A stretch of 64,000 bases of DNA from DATBGZ01 sp036557785 (GTDB lineage Bacteria > Actinomycetota > Actinomycetes > Mycobacteriales > Micromonosporaceae): positions 62,001 to 126,000 of the forward strand of contig DATBGZ010000015.1 in the NCBI GenBank assembly GCA_036557785.1, read 5' to 3'. The notes beneath the pieces are model-generated. The model did not search any database, was not told the origin of the DNA, and was given only the letters and a program-made list of their open reading frames with translations. Positions 17,197 to 24,694 of this stretch are shown here, in pieces (position 1 is the stretch's first letter; each line of letters opens with the position of its first letter). The position numbers were made by a program, and so were the translations under genes.

Positions 17197-17738
17197 GCCC
17201 GTACCGCCAGCGCCCGGGAATCCACTATGGACGGACGAGCGGCGCGATCGGTCGACCCTGCCTTGCCAGGCGCCGGACCGCTGACAACAGTCCCGAACGT
17301 CACGGTGTGCCCCCTGCCTCTCTCATCGAACGGCACCCGGGGCGGACGCGGTCGCAAGGCCGGAACACGTCCCTGCTCCCGCCTGGCCGGTATCCGCCCC
17401 GGGCCATCGAACGGCTGCGGCGATCCCTCGCCGCGGCACGCGTCCACCGTCACCGATCGCCGGCGGGCAGGGAATTCCGATTGATGGGCCGATCTGCCGT
17501 CCGTTCTGCTGTACGGCACGTGGGAGCCGGCGGACGACCATGCCATGGACCCACGGCGGACCTCAGGCGAGGTCAGCCAGAGCCGATCACGCCCACCCCC
17601 GATATGATTCGGGTCTATGGTTCAATCACAATGTCCCTGCTGCGGCAGGGCAAGTCCAACAATCCAGGAGGCAACCGTGTCAGGGCCACTTGGTCGGGGC
17701 AGGCGCGGACCGACATGATCACGGATACCGGCTGACCA
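17197..17738. other. Intergenic region upstream of the conservon
   Basis: These 540 bases separate cvnA (minus) from the dead methyltransferase/ATP-grasp chimera (plus). They should hold the conservon operon promoter. A strong ribosome binding site, CCAGGAGGCAACC, occurs just before a GTG near 17677 that opens only a 13-codon frame, so whatever gene it once served is gone. I see no complete gene here. Confidence 0.5.
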
Positions 17739-18456
17739 TGCTTGATGGCAGTCAAGACCATGCGGGCGGTCTGGCTCACCGACTGGTAGACGAACTGACT
17801 CGTGCTGGCACGCTGCACACGCCTGTGTGGTGCTCAGCGTTCGAGGCCGTGCCCCGGCACTGGTTCGTCCCCAAACGCCGACAGCAAGCCAGTCCACCTC
17901 GCGGCCGCGCAGCGGTGCGGACTACGGGTGCCCAGGACACTTCTCACAAACAGTCCTCGCGTCGCCAGGCAGTTCGTTGCCGAGGTCGGGCGGGCGGTGT
18001 ACAAGCCGCTCACCCAGCAGGCCATCGTGGATGATGATGGCCCCAGCGTCATCTACACGACCCGGTCTCCGTGACGGACATCGATGAGTCAGTCGAGGTC
18101 ACTGCCCACATGTTCCAGCAGCGGGTGGCCAAGCAGTACGATGTGCGACTCACTGCCGTCGATCAGTCGCACTTCGCCACACGCATCGATATCGGGCGAG
18201 CAGATCTAGTCGACTGGCGCAGTGACTATGCCGGTCTCACCTATACCGTGCTGCCCAACATCCCACGCGAGGTGGACACTGGTGTGCGAGAGCTGCTGCG
18301 GCGACTGAGCCTGCGGTACGCCGCGATCGACTTCGCCGTCGCGGCCGACGACGCATGGTACTTCCTCGACCTCAACGCCAATGGCCAGTGGGCTTGGCTC
18401 CAGGACGCAACCGGCCAGGCCATCAGCCGCCATCGCGGACGCGCTTGCAGGTGTCA
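17739..18456 (+). pseudogene. Chimeric remnant: methyltransferase N-terminus joined to ATP-grasp ligase C-terminus
   Basis: The ATG at 17739 opens GLAHRLVDELTRAGTLHTPV then AFEAVPRHWFVP, the start of the PCMT-like methyltransferases that accompany ATP-grasp RiPP ligases. At about 17875 similarity switches to the middle of such a ligase, in another frame: RCGLRVPRTLLTNSPRVARQ and AVYKPLTQQAIVDDD. At about 18066 one base is missing, since YTTR continues as VSVTDIDESVEVTAHMF in the next frame. It then runs through KQYDVRLTAVDQSHFATRID to LNANGQWAWLQDATGQ. The ligase N-terminus and nearly all of the methyltransferase are gone. An internal deletion in a RiPP cluster would explain the join. Confidence 0.75.
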
Positions 18457-18610
18457 GTGACCGGTAGCGCAGGCTGCTGTTCAGCAACTGGATGTTCCTG
18501 GTCGTATCCATCGACGCTCCAGGAATCTCAACTCTCCATTCTCCGCGTTCGGTTCGGCCGACGCGTGCGGGCCAAGCACGAACCCTTGGCGAGGCGGCTA
18601 CCGCCCCCTG

Positions 18611-19540
18611 TCATCGTTCGCGCGACAAGGTCGGACCGACAATAGACGGACGTGGGCGTCTTCGCTCACCTCCCGGGGCGGTGCACAGCGCCCGGGCGAC
18701 GGCGGCGGCGATGGGCAGGCCTGTGGCGTGTTCGATCCACAGCCACTGCCCGTTCGGGTTGGCTTCGAGGAACCACCACCGGTCGTGGTCATCAACGACG
18801 AAGTCGATCGCCGCGAACCGCAGCCGCAGCCGGTGCATGAGTTCCCGGACGTTCGTGACCTCGTCCGGTGGCACGTCCACAACGGCGTACGCGCAGCGGT
18901 CGAGGTTGGTGCGCCAGTCCAGGTGTGGGGAGTCAATGCGGGCCGCGAACACGGCATCGTCAACGACGGTCAGGCGGGCGTGCCAGGCCGCGGTGATCAA
19001 CTGCTGGGTCAGGTGGGCGGCCCGGCCCCAACCGGACCGATCATCCTCGGACACCAACCCAGCGACATCTCTGGACATCGCCTTGACCACGACCCGCTCA
19101 CGGACCGCGGCGAACGACTCGGCGGTGGCCCGGCCCGTGGAGATCATCGTGTCCGGCACGGCCAGGCGGCATCGAACGGCGGTGACGAGTTGGTAGGCCT
19201 TAAGGCCCGCCAGCGCCATGTCCGCCGGATGGTTCAGGTATGGCAGCCAGGCCAGCACCCCGCCCACACCGGCGCGCAGCTCGGCCAGGTCGACCGGATC
19301 GCTGATCGTGAACTGTGACGGTCGCCGATGCCACGCTCCGACGACCTCGGCCAGGTCACACCCGTGGATGGTGCCGTGCACCGAGCCACGGGAGACCCAC
19401 ATCTCCACCGGTATGTCCGAGCGTCCGATGTCGCCCGTGTCCAGCCGTACGGTCATGACTCCCGCGTCGTCCAGGTGCCGGGCGACCGCGTCGGCGTGCC
19501 GGTCGCCCGCGTGCGACAGGATCAGGACCGAGGGGGTCAA
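18611..19540 (-). CDS. ATP-grasp RiPP ligase (TgmB/GRASP_SAV_5884-like, graspetide type)
   Basis: This 309-residue ATP-grasp enzyme would join acidic side chains of a precursor peptide to Ser/Thr/Lys side chains, forming omega-ester or amide rings. It contains AWLPYLNHPADMALAGLKAY in the N-terminal pre-ATP-grasp part, the nucleotide-binding lysine region ERVVVKAMS, and the metal-binding C-terminal stretch AAIDFVVDDHDRWWFLEANP followed by NGQWLWIEHATGLPIAAAVA. The start is TTG at 19540, overlapping the stop of the upstream small gene (TTGA), so the two are translationally coupled. The partner methyltransferase usual in such clusters is missing here. The dead copy at 17739-18456 is the same family on the other strand. 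Confidence 0.87.
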   Translation of the reverse strand: MTPSVLILSHAGDRHADAVARHLDDAGVMTVRLDTGDIGRSDIPVEMWVSRGSVHGTIHGCDLAEVVGAWHRRPSQFTISDPVDLAELRAGVGGVLAWLPYLNHPADMALAGLKAYQLVTAVRCRLAVPDTMISTGRATAESFAAVRERVVVKAMSRDVAGLVSEDDRSGWGRAAHLTQQLITAAWHARLTVVDDAVFAARIDSPHLDWRTNLDRCAYAVVDVPPDEVTNVRELMHRLRLRFAAIDFVVDDHDRWWFLEANPNGQWLWIEHATGLPIAAAVARALCTAPGGERRRPRPSIVGPTLSRER

Positions 19541-19818
19541 CGCCGCGAACCACCTGCCGCGTCGGACGCCTCGTCAGGCCCCGCGGCCGGCGCCTCGGCC
19601 GGCTCCCCGGCCGGCTCCTCGGCGCCGACTGGTGCCACGGCCGGGCTCTGCGATGACGCGGTTCCCGCGGCCTCGGGCGTCAGCGCGTAGAGGTACCAGC
19701 AGCCGTCCAACTGCACCTTCCGCAACTGTCCCTTGGTGTGGGCCACATACCAGTCAGCCGTCGCTTCGCTCATCGCCATGCTCGCGGGCTGCGGGGCACC
19801 GCTGCCGCGGTCAGTCAT
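19537..19818 (-). CDS. Small protein with acidic Ser/Thr-containing tail, candidate precursor of the ATP-grasp system
   Basis: This 93-residue protein has a folded-looking middle (ADWYVAHTKGQLRKVQLDGC then WYLYALTPE) and a low-complexity tail in which Ser/Thr residues (TASSQS) are followed by repeated Glu/Asp (EEPAGEPAEAP, PDEASDAAG). Alternating hydroxyl and acidic residues are what a graspetide core would need, but the tail could equally be a linker. I do not recognise the family. The ATG overlaps the end of the preceding 53-codon gene and its stop overlaps the ligase start, so all three genes form one tightly coupled unit. Confidence 0.6.
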   Translation of the reverse strand: MTDRGSGAPQPASMAMSEATADWYVAHTKGQLRKVQLDGCWYLYALTPEAAGTASSQSPAVAPVGAEEPAGEPAEAPAAGPDEASDAAGGSRR

Positions 19819-19972
19819 CGATTCTGGTCGGCCCGGAACCCTGGTCGCAGGCGGTCGCCAGAGCCGCTACCCTCGCCGCCTCCGGCGGATACAGTCCGAC
19901 GATGTCGGCCTCGGTGAACGGCGAGTCGTTGGCCGGCGGCTGCCCGGTGACGACGTCAACAGTCAATTCCAT
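19811..19972 (-). CDS. 53-residue peptide, first gene of the ATP-grasp unit
   Basis: The ATG at 19972 has a clear ribosome binding site (GAGGGAG, eight bases before it). The peptide MELTVDVVTGQPPANDSPFT continues EADIVGLYPPEAARVAALAT and ends in an Asp/Arg-rich tail. No family is recognised. A short, acidic peptide at the head of a ligase operon is a candidate precursor, alongside the 93-residue product that it overlaps. The longer in-frame extension to 20110 looks non-coding. Confidence 0.55.
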   Translation of the reverse strand: MELTVDVVTGQPPANDSPFTEADIVGLYPPEAARVAALATACDQGSGPTRIDD

Positions 19973-20109
19973 GTTGATCACTCCCTCGAGAACAGAATCC
20001 AGGTGCCGACTCCGGTGCCTCCGCGACCAGGCGAGCGGCGCTGACGCCCACGCCGGTCCCCGGCGCCCAGGACCACGGTCACGTACCCGCGACCCGGTGG
20101 GAATGCCCA

Positions 20110-20805
20110 TCAGAGCGCCGGTTGGGGGTCCGCGTTACCGTCCGTGCCACGTCGACGAAGTCGACGCGTCGAGCGCGATCTGGGTCGCAGGGGGCTGCGC
20201 GGTGAAACGTCCGCCGGCCGGTAGACCCGGACGCGGTCGCGCGGAGGGAAGTCCTGCGACACCCCGGGACACCTCGGCCCAGGTTCGATCACGATGCGCA
20301 CCTGGCCGACCTGGATGCAAACCCGGACCGAGGAGCCGGCCAGGTCGATCGTCGCGCTCTCCACGGGCGCGTCGCGCGTGCCATCGACACACGCCCCATC
20401 GACACGCGCCTCATCGGCACGCGTGGCATCGGCACGCGTGGCATCGGCACGCGCCTCATCGGCATACACGCCCCCGGGGCGGGTGCCGTCGAGCCGCTCG
20501 CATGCCGACGAACCCGGCGACCCGGCTGGCCGGGCCCGCGCGGTTGGCTGCGGACGGAGGATGAAGAAGCCCAGGTCGGTGTCGCTCGCCGCGCCCAGGA
20601 CGTGGCGCAGTGCCCGGCGTACGTGCACGCCCGGCCACCGGAACTCCCCCCGCTCCAGCCGGCCGATGTAGTGTCCGCTGATCGGTGCTGACAGCAGCGG
20701 GTTGGCCAGTTCGGCCAGCTCCTGCCGTGACAACGGCCTCCCCGACCCCGACGGAGACACGCGGCGAAGCCGGGCCAGCCGGAGCCGATCGTTTCGGGCC
20801 GTCAC
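20110..20805 (-). CDS. XRE-type helix-turn-helix regulator with pentapeptide tandem repeats
   Basis: This protein has 231 residues from GTG 20805. The N-terminal part has an XRE-like fold: RPLSRQELAELANPLLSAPI then SGHYIGRLERGEFRWPGVHV, as in regulators beside RiPP ligases. After about residue 110 comes a disordered region whose centre is six 5-residue repeats (ADEAR, ADATR, ADATR, ADEAR, VDGAC, VDGTR) coded by 15-bp tandem repeats at 20382-20471. The last part (SSVRVCIQVGQVRIVIEPG) looks like a small beta domain. It is probably the local regulator of the ATP-grasp unit. The start is uncertain because no strong ribosome binding site is visible. Confidence 0.65.
   Translation of the reverse strand: MTARNDRLRLARLRRVSPSGSGRPLSRQELAELANPLLSAPISGHYIGRLERGEFRWPGVHVRRALRHVLGAASDTDLGFFILRPQPTARARPAGSPGSSACERLDGTRPGGVYADEARADATRADATRADEARVDGACVDGTRDAPVESATIDLAGSSVRVCIQVGQVRIVIEPGPRCPGVSQDFPPRDRVRVYRPADVSPRSPLRPRSRSTRRLRRRGTDGNADPQPAL
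20382..20471. repeat. Six tandem 15-bp repeats inside the XRE gene
   Basis: Units begin at 20382, 20397, 20412, 20427, 20442 and 20457 and follow the consensus CATCGGCACGCGTGG, with the first two and the last diverged. The third and fourth are identical. Because 15 is a multiple of three, changes in copy number would keep the reading frame. Confidence 0.9.
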
Positions 20806-20917
20806 CTGGCGCCCGGGTGGTTCGACCTCCCCGGTGCCACCACCGCCGTCGGCTACCGGCCGGTCGTAGAAGAGCACGTCCCACTCCAGATTCTGTCGAT
20901 GGATGCTGGTCGCCTCG

Positions 20918-21664
20918 TCAGATGGCGAGCAGCGCGAGCATCTCGTCCACCGGCAACGCGCAGCGAAAGCCCGGCTGGCCGCTGGCGCCGCTGCCGGAGG
21001 GCGGCTCATGGCGGCGCGGCCCCCGGCTGGTCGCGCACCACTCGGTGAGATGGCTCGGCACCATGCCCTCCTCGCCGCCCGCCGCGCGGTCCCATTGCAC
21101 GGGCGTCGGCAACACCCGACTCGCCCAGGCCGCATATGCCTGGGCGTCGATCCATGGCACCTGCACCGGGGTGTCCGTCATGCTGTCGGGCAGCGTCCCG
21201 TCCAGCCACTGCGTGGGCGGCCGGTGGCCGGTCGTGGTGACGAACTGCGAGTACTCGCCGCAGGTGGTCGGCAGCACGTCGATGTAGTAGCCCGGCAGCC
21301 AGACCGGGTCGCAGCGCGGCGGGGCGTAGGGGCCGGCCTCGATGAGCGTCATGAGCTTGCCGTCGATCGGGTGGCGCACGAGCTGGCGGACCGTGTCGGG
21401 TGGGAAGACACCCTCGATCTGGGCCGCGGTCCCGCCGGCGAGGCGCTCGAACCGGGTGCGCGTCTGGACGTTGCACGTCGCCAGCGAGGTGTCCAGCGCG
21501 GCCTGGTTGAGCGAGCGCGGCCTGATCGCGTCCGACGACGACTCCCACTTGCTCACCATCCGGTCGCTGACGCCGAGGTGGGCCGCGAACGCTCGCACGC
21601 TCATCCGGCGCGCGAGCCGCAGCGCCCGGACCTCCTTGCCTGTCCATTGCGGAATTGTGGACAT
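20918..21664 (-). CDS. XRE regulator fused to a formylglycine-enzyme-like domain
   Basis: This 248-residue protein has an N-terminal XRE helix-turn-helix (WTGKEVRALRLARRMSVRAF, AAHLGVSDRMVSKWE), a linker, then an FGE-sulfatase-like segment with LPGYYIDVLPTTCGEYSQFV, PVQVPWIDAQAYAAWASRVL and, at the end, SGASGQPGFRCALPVDEM. The last resembles the common GFR end of the fold. The FGE-like domain is shorter than a catalytic FGE, so it probably serves as a ligand-binding module. The ATG at 21664 has GAGGGAG five bases before it. It lies upstream of the XRE/ATP-grasp genes on the same strand and is likely part of that locus. Confidence 0.8.
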   Translation of the reverse strand: MSTIPQWTGKEVRALRLARRMSVRAFAAHLGVSDRMVSKWESSSDAIRPRSLNQAALDTSLATCNVQTRTRFERLAGGTAAQIEGVFPPDTVRQLVRHPIDGKLMTLIEAGPYAPPRCDPVWLPGYYIDVLPTTCGEYSQFVTTTGHRPPTQWLDGTLPDSMTDTPVQVPWIDAQAYAAWASRVLPTPVQWDRAAGGEEGMVPSHLTEWCATSRGPRRHEPPSGSGASGQPGFRCALPVDEMLALLAI

Positions 21665-21929
21665 GCGCTCTCCCTCGATCCGTTGCGACGGGGACAACGG
21701 CGGGAGCCTAGCGACGGATGGCGGCAGATTTCCAGCAACTTAGACGTTTCCATTGGGCTAGCTGATCAGAACGCACTTGCGGGGCGCGGCGAACTCATCG
21801 GTGCCCGGTGCGGGCGATCACCACGAACGCCGTGCTCAGGCGGCATCGACGGGTCGCGTCACGGCCGACGCTTCGCCGAACGCGGCAGCAAGGTTCGGCA
21901 CGACCACGGCCCTGGCCGACCCGCAGCGC

Positions 21930-23843
21930 CTACACGTCGATCCGCGACCCCAGGACCACCGTTCGCTCGCGGGGCAGGCCGAAGTGCTCGACCGCGTCGG
22001 CGGTGAGGTGGGCGGTGGCGAGGAACAGCCGCTTGCGCCACCGTGCCATCGTCCGCGCCCGGCCCGCTCGAAGCTCCACCTTGGACAGGAAGTACGAGGC
22101 GCGATAGGGGTCCACCGCACCCTCCGAGACGGTCGGGTCGAGCGTGCGCAGTACGGCAGGCACGTGGGGTCGTTGCATGTAGCCCGTGCGCAGCGTCACG
22201 TGGAGGATGCCGTCGTCGGCGTAGCCCAGGTCGTCGACGAGCAGCCGCCGCTCGGCGGGGACGCGCGGCACGGGCTCGGTGTCGATCGACAGGATCACGA
22301 CGTGCTCGTGCAGCACGCGGTTGTGCTCGACGTTGGCGCGCAGGGCCAGTGGTGCCGTCTTCTTGCCGCGGTTGAGGAAGATGGCGGTGCCCGGGATCCG
22401 CACGAGCTCGGACGCGTGCTCGCGCAGGTACTCGACGAAGTCGCGCAGTGACCCTTCCCGCTGCTCGCGCTCCTGCGTCACGATCTCGCGACCGCGCCGC
22501 CACGTCGTCATCACCGTGAAGGCGGCCAGGCCGATGAGCACCGGCACCCAGGCACCATGGGCCAACTTCGTCGCGTTCGCGAGCAGGAACAACGTGTCCA
22601 CCAGCAGCAACAGCGACCCCGCCGGCACGAGGAGCCAGAGCGAGGTGTGCCACTTGTGGCGGGCGATGACGAAGAACATCAGGGTCGTGATGGTGATCGT
22701 GGCGGTGACCGCGATACCGTACGCGTACGCCAACGCGGCCGAGCTGCGGAACGCGACCACCAGCGTCAGCACGGAAATCGCGAGCACCCAGTTGATCCAG
22801 GGAACGTAGATCTGCCCGATCCGGGACCGCGAGGTGTGGGTGATCCGCAGCCGCGGCAGGTAGCCGAGCTGGGCCGCCTGGGATGCGACAGAGTAGGCGC
22901 CGGTGATGACCGACTGCGAGGCGATCACGGTCGCCACGGTGGCGAGCAGCACCATTGGCAGCCGTGCCCACCCCGGCGGGAGCAGGAAGAACGGGCTGCC
23001 GATGTTGGCCTGGTCGTTCAGGATCAGCGCCCCCTGGCCGAAATAGCTCAGCACGCAGGCCGGGAAGACGAGCACCAGCCAGGCGCGGGTGATCGACCGC
23101 CGACCGAAGTGGCCCATGTCGGCGTAGAGCGCCTCCGCACCGGTGACCGCGAGCACGATCGCGGCCAGGGCGAAGAACGCGACGCCGAAGTGGTGGACCA
23201 GGAAGCTCAACGCGTAGGTCGGCGACAGCGCCCCGAGGATCGCCGGATGTTGGGCGATGCCGGCGACGCCGAACGCGCCCATCGCGCCGAACCACACGAT
23301 CATGATCGGTCCGAACAGCCTGCCGACGGCTGCCGTGCCCCGCCGCTGGACCGAGAAGAGCACGATGATGATCACCACGGTGATCGGCACGATCAGCTCG
23401 CCCAGGGCCGGCTCGACGACCCGGAGCCCCTCGACGGCGGAGAGCACGGAGATGGCCGGGGTGATCATGCTGTCACCGAAGAACAGCGCCGCCCCGAAGA
23501 CGCCGACGGCCGCGAGCACGCTGGTCAACCGCCCGCCGTGGGCCATCCACCGGCGGACCAGGGTGATCAGCGCCATGATGCCGCCCTCGCCGTCGTTGTC
23601 GGCTCGCATCGCGAGCAGGACGTACGTGACGGTGACGATGACCACGACGGCCCAGAACACGAGCGACACGACGCCGAACACATAGTCCGTTCGGACCGGG
23701 ACGGGATAGGGATCGGCGGGGTTGAAGACGGTCTGGAGGGTGTAGATCGGGCTCGTGCCGATATCGCCGAATACCACGCCCAACGCACCGACCACCAGGG
23801 CGAGCCGTGCCGTATCGGCCGCCGACACGTGGGTGCTGGTCAC
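21930..23843 (-). CDS. kup: Potassium uptake protein Kup
   Basis: This 637-residue K+/H+ symporter of the KUP/HAK/KT family contains GALGVVFGDIGTSPIYTLQT near residue 20, the first-helix signature, and AALFFGDSMITPAISVLSAV. It has about twelve membrane helices up to about residue 450, then a cytoplasmic domain with NVEHNRVLHEHVVILSIDTE and FLSKVELRAG. Length and order are as expected for a complete Kup. It stands alone, and no riboswitch-like leader was seen in the short upstream region. Confidence 0.96.
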   Translation of the reverse strand: MTSTHVSAADTARLALVVGALGVVFGDIGTSPIYTLQTVFNPADPYPVPVRTDYVFGVVSLVFWAVVVIVTVTYVLLAMRADNDGEGGIMALITLVRRWMAHGGRLTSVLAAVGVFGAALFFGDSMITPAISVLSAVEGLRVVEPALGELIVPITVVIIIVLFSVQRRGTAAVGRLFGPIMIVWFGAMGAFGVAGIAQHPAILGALSPTYALSFLVHHFGVAFFALAAIVLAVTGAEALYADMGHFGRRSITRAWLVLVFPACVLSYFGQGALILNDQANIGSPFFLLPPGWARLPMVLLATVATVIASQSVITGAYSVASQAAQLGYLPRLRITHTSRSRIGQIYVPWINWVLAISVLTLVVAFRSSAALAYAYGIAVTATITITTLMFFVIARHKWHTSLWLLVPAGSLLLLVDTLFLLANATKLAHGAWVPVLIGLAAFTVMTTWRRGREIVTQEREQREGSLRDFVEYLREHASELVRIPGTAIFLNRGKKTAPLALRANVEHNRVLHEHVVILSIDTEPVPRVPAERRLLVDDLGYADDGILHVTLRTGYMQRPHVPAVLRTLDPTVSEGAVDPYRASYFLSKVELRAGRARTMARWRKRLFLATAHLTADAVEHFGLPRERTVVLGSRIDV

Positions 23844-23926
23844 GTACGGACGCTACCCACTCGCGCAGGGGTTCGCGGTGGAAGCCGGCCTTATGACCGG
23901 CTCGGGACGGCGGCTACCGGGGGGCC

Positions 23927-24625
23927 TCAGCCCGTACGCACGTCGAAGTGCACGACGTAGAAGAAGTCGCCGGCGCCGTCGGGCCGCTTGAGCTCGCCGG
24001 AGCGGATCGCGGGATTCCCGCCGGAACCGTTGACGCCCAGGCCGTAGCTGACCTGGCCCTCGAAGTCCCCGGCCGGCGCGTAGTCACGCAGCCCGGAGAG
24101 GTTGACCGGACGGGTCGGGCTTTCGGCCACAGTGGACGCTGCGCCGTCGTCATGCGCCTGCGCGCCATCGAAGACGACCGACAGGAAGTATGTGCCGGCC
24201 AGCGCCACCGGTTCCCCGGACCCGTCCTGGACGATCCCCGACACGTAGTGGAAGCGGTAGGAGGGGAATGCGCCGCGGAAGTAGAACGAGATCCGCTGGT
24301 AGGTCGGGTTGCCCTCCGGATGGTCCGCGGCGTAGACCGCGACGAGCCGCGGCAGGTTCGGTGCGGTGCTCGGGTTGGTGATGCTCACCTCGGAGTTGGG
24401 GACCGCGAACTGGTAGGTCACCTGGTACTCCACCCCGTCGCCGGAGGGTTCGGCGGTGGGCGGCGCCGCCGTCCCGATGGTGCCCGTGCCGCCCGGGGTG
24501 GGCGATGCTCCACCCGGCGCCGACGAGGACGTTCCGGGCGTCGGCACGCCACCCGACGTGCACCCGACCAGCGTCACCAGGGCCGCGCCGAGCGCGCCAG
24601 CCACGATCATCATGCGAGGTCGCAT
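23927..24625 (-). CDS. AMIN-like domain lipoprotein
   Basis: This 232-residue secreted lipoprotein has a signal region MMIVAGALGAALVTLVGCTS with lipobox LVGC, a Pro/Thr/Gly/Ser linker of about 40 residues and a domain with LPRLVAVYAADHPEGNPTYQ, RISFYFRGAFPSYRFHYVSG and GTYFLSVVFDGAQAH. This pattern matches the AMIN-like beta domain of actinobacterial cell-envelope lipoproteins. The ligand is unknown. It is codirectional with kup downstream, but there is no evidence they are linked. Confidence 0.8.
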   Translation of the reverse strand: MRPRMMIVAGALGAALVTLVGCTSGGVPTPGTSSSAPGGASPTPGGTGTIGTAAPPTAEPSGDGVEYQVTYQFAVPNSEVSITNPSTAPNLPRLVAVYAADHPEGNPTYQRISFYFRGAFPSYRFHYVSGIVQDGSGEPVALAGTYFLSVVFDGAQAHDDGAASTVAESPTRPVNLSGLRDYAPAGDFEGQVSYGLGVNGSGGNPAIRSGELKRPDGAGDFFYVVHFDVRTG

Positions 24626-24694
24626 CGTGCGCCTCCTCGTCCCGCGTCCCGTCCTCGTCCGGAGGGAACCCCGGCGCGAGCCTAGCGAGCGGGA

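Noticed and set aside
17677..17718. 13-codon frame with a strong ribosome binding site as a RiPP precursor
   Set aside because: The peptide (VSGPLGRGRRGPT) has no acidic or hydroxyl pattern and lies in pseudogene debris; it is more likely a relic start site.
20382..20471. 15-bp repeats considered as a CRISPR array
   Set aside because: Units are 15 bp, directly tandem without spacers, in frame inside a coding region, and no cas genes are nearby.
21844..23926. Possible c-di-AMP or other riboswitch near kup
   Set aside because: The 83-base upstream gap is too short for a ydaO-type element and shows no matching conserved blocks.
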